From Trichaptum fuscoviolaceum (Eukaryota; Basidiomycota; Agaricomycetes; Hymenochaetales; Trichaptaceae): 64,000 nucleotides of DNA. A program made the translations under genes and the position numbers. The stretch is from the NCBI GenBank assembly GCA_910574455.1, contig CAJSYZ010000009.1:4419040-4483039 (forward strand). Reading direction: 5' to 3'. Of this stretch, positions 61,227 to 64,000 are shown one piece after another. Position 1 is the first letter of the stretch. Every line of letters begins with the position of its first letter. The notes under the pieces are model-generated. The model ran no database searches. It had not been told where the DNA came from and saw only the letters and a program-made list of their open reading frames with translations.

Positions 61227-62043
61227 ATCAAACGGGAAAAAGTATTACTTCATCTTAGATATCGTTCAAGTAGTCATGTCCTATTCCTCGACAAACACCT
61301 CTGTGCCACCACCATTGCCGCCGAAACGGAGATCGCTCGGTTTCAATATGCAGAATAAGTCGATTATCGGCCAACAGCGCAATCCCCCCAGCTCTAAGGA
61401 CAAGAAACGCTCCTTCATTTAAACTACTTCTTCCATAGCGGATTGGGATGCATTGATCCCATTTCCCACATTGGCATGGTTCCGGTTTCGAGTTGTATCC
61501 AGGGATGACTGATTGTATGATGGCTTACTCGTGGCTTTGCCTTCTAGAGCTGATGGAACAGCTTCTTGTGCAGTGGGCTATGTCTTCCTGACTTCTTCGG
61601 AGTTAACCTGACTCACTTTCTTGTTTGTTTGTGCATAAAATGAAAAGAAGCCTCATAATCGAGTCATCTAGAAGAAATCCTTCTTATCTCCTGTCAGTTC
61701 AGCTTGAGGTTTATCCGAGCCATAGTATAATGCACTGATAGATTCCTCTCTTCTTTTCCCAGAAGAATAAGGCATCAGAAAAATGCGTGCAAGAGCTTTG
61801 TATAAATGTGAACTCGGAGTGGGTGTCGCCCCTCCCCGCCACCCACCCACCCATTCAACCCTTCGCCATGAACTTTTATCACATTCTGTTGGGGCTCCAC
61901 ATGCTCCTATTGATTGACCATGCTGTGCTTCGAGTACGCATCGCGCGAAGACTTCCTTGGACACAAAGGAGGATATCTAGGATGCAAAAAACTGTACTTA
62001 CTTTCTATTTCCTCTCAAAATCACTGCACTGACTTTTTGCCAG
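61227..62043. other. Spacer with possible 5' exon of the exonuclease gene
   Basis: It includes short ORFs (61,276-61,422; 61,914-62,000). The stretch ending near 62,000 before a GTACTT donor could be an upstream exon of the following gene, but I could not fix its frame. Confidence 0.35.
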
Positions 62044-62913
62044 CTTTACAAATGGACACAATATCTCCTCGACTACCTGGGGGTTCCGCCAACGCCTCTT
62101 CTTCAACTTCGCAGTTATACACTCAGACCTCTTGTTCCTGAAGTATGTCTGACCACCGCGACGATGGAGAATGCCGTAGACGTCATCTATGCTTCCTTGC
62201 CGGATGCCCCGGAACGACGCTTCGTTGCCCTCGACATTGAATGGGCGAGTAACGTACCAGGACTATATCGCGTGGACCTCATCCAACTCGCGGTTCAGCA
62301 ACATGTGTTCCTCCTCCGGACTCATCTACTTAATGCTCTTCCCCCAAGATTGGAACAATTATTAGGTGATGAAACTGTATGGAAAGTGTCAGCAGGAATC
62401 GCTGGTACGAGAGTCCCATTTCTTCTCTCATTATGCGGCATAACTGAACTAATTGGCAGGTGATGCAACTCGCATCAGGAATAAATTTGGCGTTCCTGTG
62501 ACCTCCTGCGTCGATTTGACAGATTGGGCGCGCCTCGTCTACCCCGATTTCTGGCCAAGAACGCCAACTTGGCTCCAGCTGCTTCTGAACCCCCGTCTCT
62601 GGTTCAAGTTTCCGCAACCGTTTATAAAGCTGGAGGAGATGGCGGGCAGACTCCTGCAGACAAACATCGAAAAAGATGTCTTGGTCACGATGAGCAATTG
62701 GGCCGAAGTTGAGCTGTCGGCTGCTCAAGTCCATTGTAAGTTATCCTTTTCAAGTTGTCACTCAGGCTGACCATCTTCTCACTTGCATCTGCTCTATTAG
62801 ATGCGGCAATCGACGCGCACAGCACGTTTGCTGTTGCTTCCGTCTTGAATCAAGATGCCTTGGCCTTACCGGAAACAGTAATCCATCACTTCCCAATGCT
62901 CGATATTGAGTAG
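62044..62913 (+). CDS. DEDDy 3'-5' exonuclease (RNase D/WRN-like), start uncertain
   Basis: Exons 62044-62404, 62460-62735 and 62801-62913 join in frame; a 5' exon is probably missing from this call. WTQYLLDYLGVPPTPL and SYTLRPLVPEVC precede the nuclease fold, as in related fungal proteins. FVALDIEWASN gives the first D and E, DLIQLAV the following strand, IAGDATRIRNKFG the second D region, and YAAIDAHSTFAV the final Y...D. This order marks the DEDDy group, which trims nucleic acids from 3' ends. The second intron contains CAAGTTG and CTCAGGCTGA words. The gene is the last one before the right terminus of the 27.5-kb block. Confidence 0.75.
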
Positions 62914-63530
62914 GCTGAGGCCCGTTTGAATAGTGCTAACGGTGTTATCTTGTTGAGTAAATTGTTGAGTGTATGCTCTTGTCTTCAAAAGTTGCCAGGA
63001 GCATCGTGATTGTATCTATTATTGAATTGCTTCTCGTTGAATGATCATTGTAGACTGAGGTTGTCAATGGTGTTTGCTGTCGCTTTCAAGATGTCATGAA
63101 GATGAAGGTAGCTTGAAATCTCAAAACAGAGGTTCAAGTTCACTTGAGTACAGTAGTGGTAGTAGTAAATCTCACTTGAGTCTGACTTGCCGCCTGATGT
63201 ACAGCTTCCCTCCTTACGCACTGATTTTGTCCTGAAACGCCGTTTTAAGGCCATCAGGCAGCCAGGCAACACTTCAGGCAGGCATGACAACGCTTCAACC
63301 CATTTAAGGAAGCTTCAGGACGCGCCAGCCGCCGTTAGCAATCTCTGATGTATTACACTTGAGCACTGAAATCCTGACTTGCATTCTGATGCACTGAGAG
63401 ACGGCTTGCATCCTGAAACACTCCTTATTTCAGTGAGATAAGGCAATCAGTGTATTTTCAGACGAAGTAGTGACCCTTCAGACAGGTGCCAGCCAAATCA
63501 GGACGCGTCAGGACGCGTCAGTCGCCGTAA
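62914..63530. other. Right subterminal region
   Basis: No gene. CCTGAAAC, TTCAGGCA, TCAGGACGCGTCAGGACGCG and CAGTGA-type words are repeated; reverse complements of several occur at 36,072-36,450. Confidence 0.5.
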
Positions 63531-63552
63531 GCAAAAGGAAGTTTCCCTGATG
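63531..63552 (-). repeat. Right terminal inverted repeat of the 27.5-kb block
   Basis: It ends AGTTTCCCTGATG, the reverse complement of the left end CATCAGGGAAACT. Confidence 0.7.
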
Positions 63553-63559
63553 CCGTGAC
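63553..63559. repeat. Target-site duplication, right copy (CCGTGAC)
   Basis: Same 7 bases as 36042-36048. An 8th base differs (C on the left, T here). Confidence 0.65.
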
Positions 63560-64000
63560 TGCACGGCCCGCCGGAATTTGGGAACTTGTCCGCCGATTCA
63601 AGTTCAGCCGGTTTGCACTCTTCCTCCGACGTTCATCACAGGCCCAGATGAAACTTTGATTGACGCTGACCATCGCCCCGGACTGCTGCTCATATATTGT
63701 CAAGCGACTAGTAATAGCTACTATACAACAAGTTGCGGGTTAGTCACAGGGATGAAAGAGAACGTAGGGATATTCAATCATCAGAAGTAAGAGCCAATTC
63801 ATGATTTAAGCTGGGGGTCGTTCAACGTGCGTTGCTGAGTCGAACTGGTGTCACCTTCATCGCTGATGGATCGCGATATTCCGCCTTCCTTCATCACCGC
63901 ACAATACGAGAGATGATTGACGCCCTTCGCCTTCTGATTCTGTTGCTTTTCAAGCCAACACTTGTGACGCTCGTACGTCCGAGGGTCTGGGACACGTGAC
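63560..64000. other. Upstream flank of a fourth array unit
   Basis: Homologous to 12,560-12,990 and to 24,185-24,370, which precede copies B and C by a few hundred bases. A fourth member of the membrane-protein family is therefore expected just beyond the window. Confidence 0.65.

Larger units (their letters stand above)
36049..63552. mobile_element. Giant cargo-carrying DNA transposon candidate (about 27.5 kb, Plavaka-type)
   Basis: Three independent signs mark the boundaries. First, the left flank (unit 3) and right flank (unit 4) join into the sequence that is continuous in unit 2 (near 21,930). Second, the ends are inverted CATCAGGGAAACT, extending to 22 bp with four mismatches. Third, a 7-bp direct repeat flanks the block. 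Both ends hold repeated TTCAGG/CCTGAA and CAGTGCTCAAG words, as expected of transposase-binding subterminal arrays. The block contains an intact Plavaka-type transposase gene and at least five other genes. Plavaka elements are a class II group described from agaricomycetes and related to CACTA/CMC. Whether this transposase moves these termini is inference. Confidence 0.65.

Overview
The window looks like nuclear DNA of a basidiomycete fungus, probably an agaricomycete. The reasons are short GT-AG introns (about 37-90 nt) in almost every gene, a Plavaka-type transposase, a Kap123-like karyopherin pseudogene, BCS1-like AAA+ ATPase remnants and a gene resembling the DUF6532 family. No function was confirmed by database search; family names rest on motifs read by eye.

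Left part (1-36,048 and 63,553-64,000): a tandem array of a segmental unit. Each unit holds a many-exon membrane-protein gene on the + strand, a diverged spacer and, in units 2 and 3, a decayed Kap123/importin-4-like gene on the - strand. Copy A (1-8,965) has a Ty1/copia element in an intron and a 1-nt frameshift near its end. Copy B (13,271-17,225) appears readable throughout. Copy C (24,719-29,781) is split by a 1,043-bp element with 9-bp target-site duplications. The upstream flank of a fourth copy occupies the last 440 bases. Other insertions are a 676-bp palindromic element carrying two inverted tRNA-like sequences around telomere-like CCCTAA repeats (22,035-22,710), an intact Tc1-like transposon (22,839-24,176) and an unidentified 1.56-kb insert (31,066-32,629).

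Right part (36,049-63,552): the array is interrupted by a block of about 27.5 kb. The two flanks join back into the sequence seen uninterrupted in other units. The block is bounded by inverted CATCAGGGAAACT termini and a 7-bp direct repeat, and both ends carry TTCAGG/CCTGAA-type subterminal words. Inside are a 9-exon Plavaka-type transposase with no visible defect (1,162 aa), a divergent DUF6532-like gene, two divergently transcribed genes of unknown function (607 and 1,043 aa), a 935-aa trypsin-like serine peptidase bracketed by 2.47-kb nearly identical direct repeats with BCS1 remnants, and a DEDDy 3'-5' exonuclease. The best reading is a giant cargo-carrying DNA transposon.

Noncoding DNA of this block is crowded with a few short palindromic words (ACTAGTAGT, TTCAAGTTGAA, CTGCCAGTGGCAG, GACTCCGAGTC, CCTGAGGC), also inside introns. 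One of them sits inside a relic transposon terminus, which suggests the words can be inserted as units.
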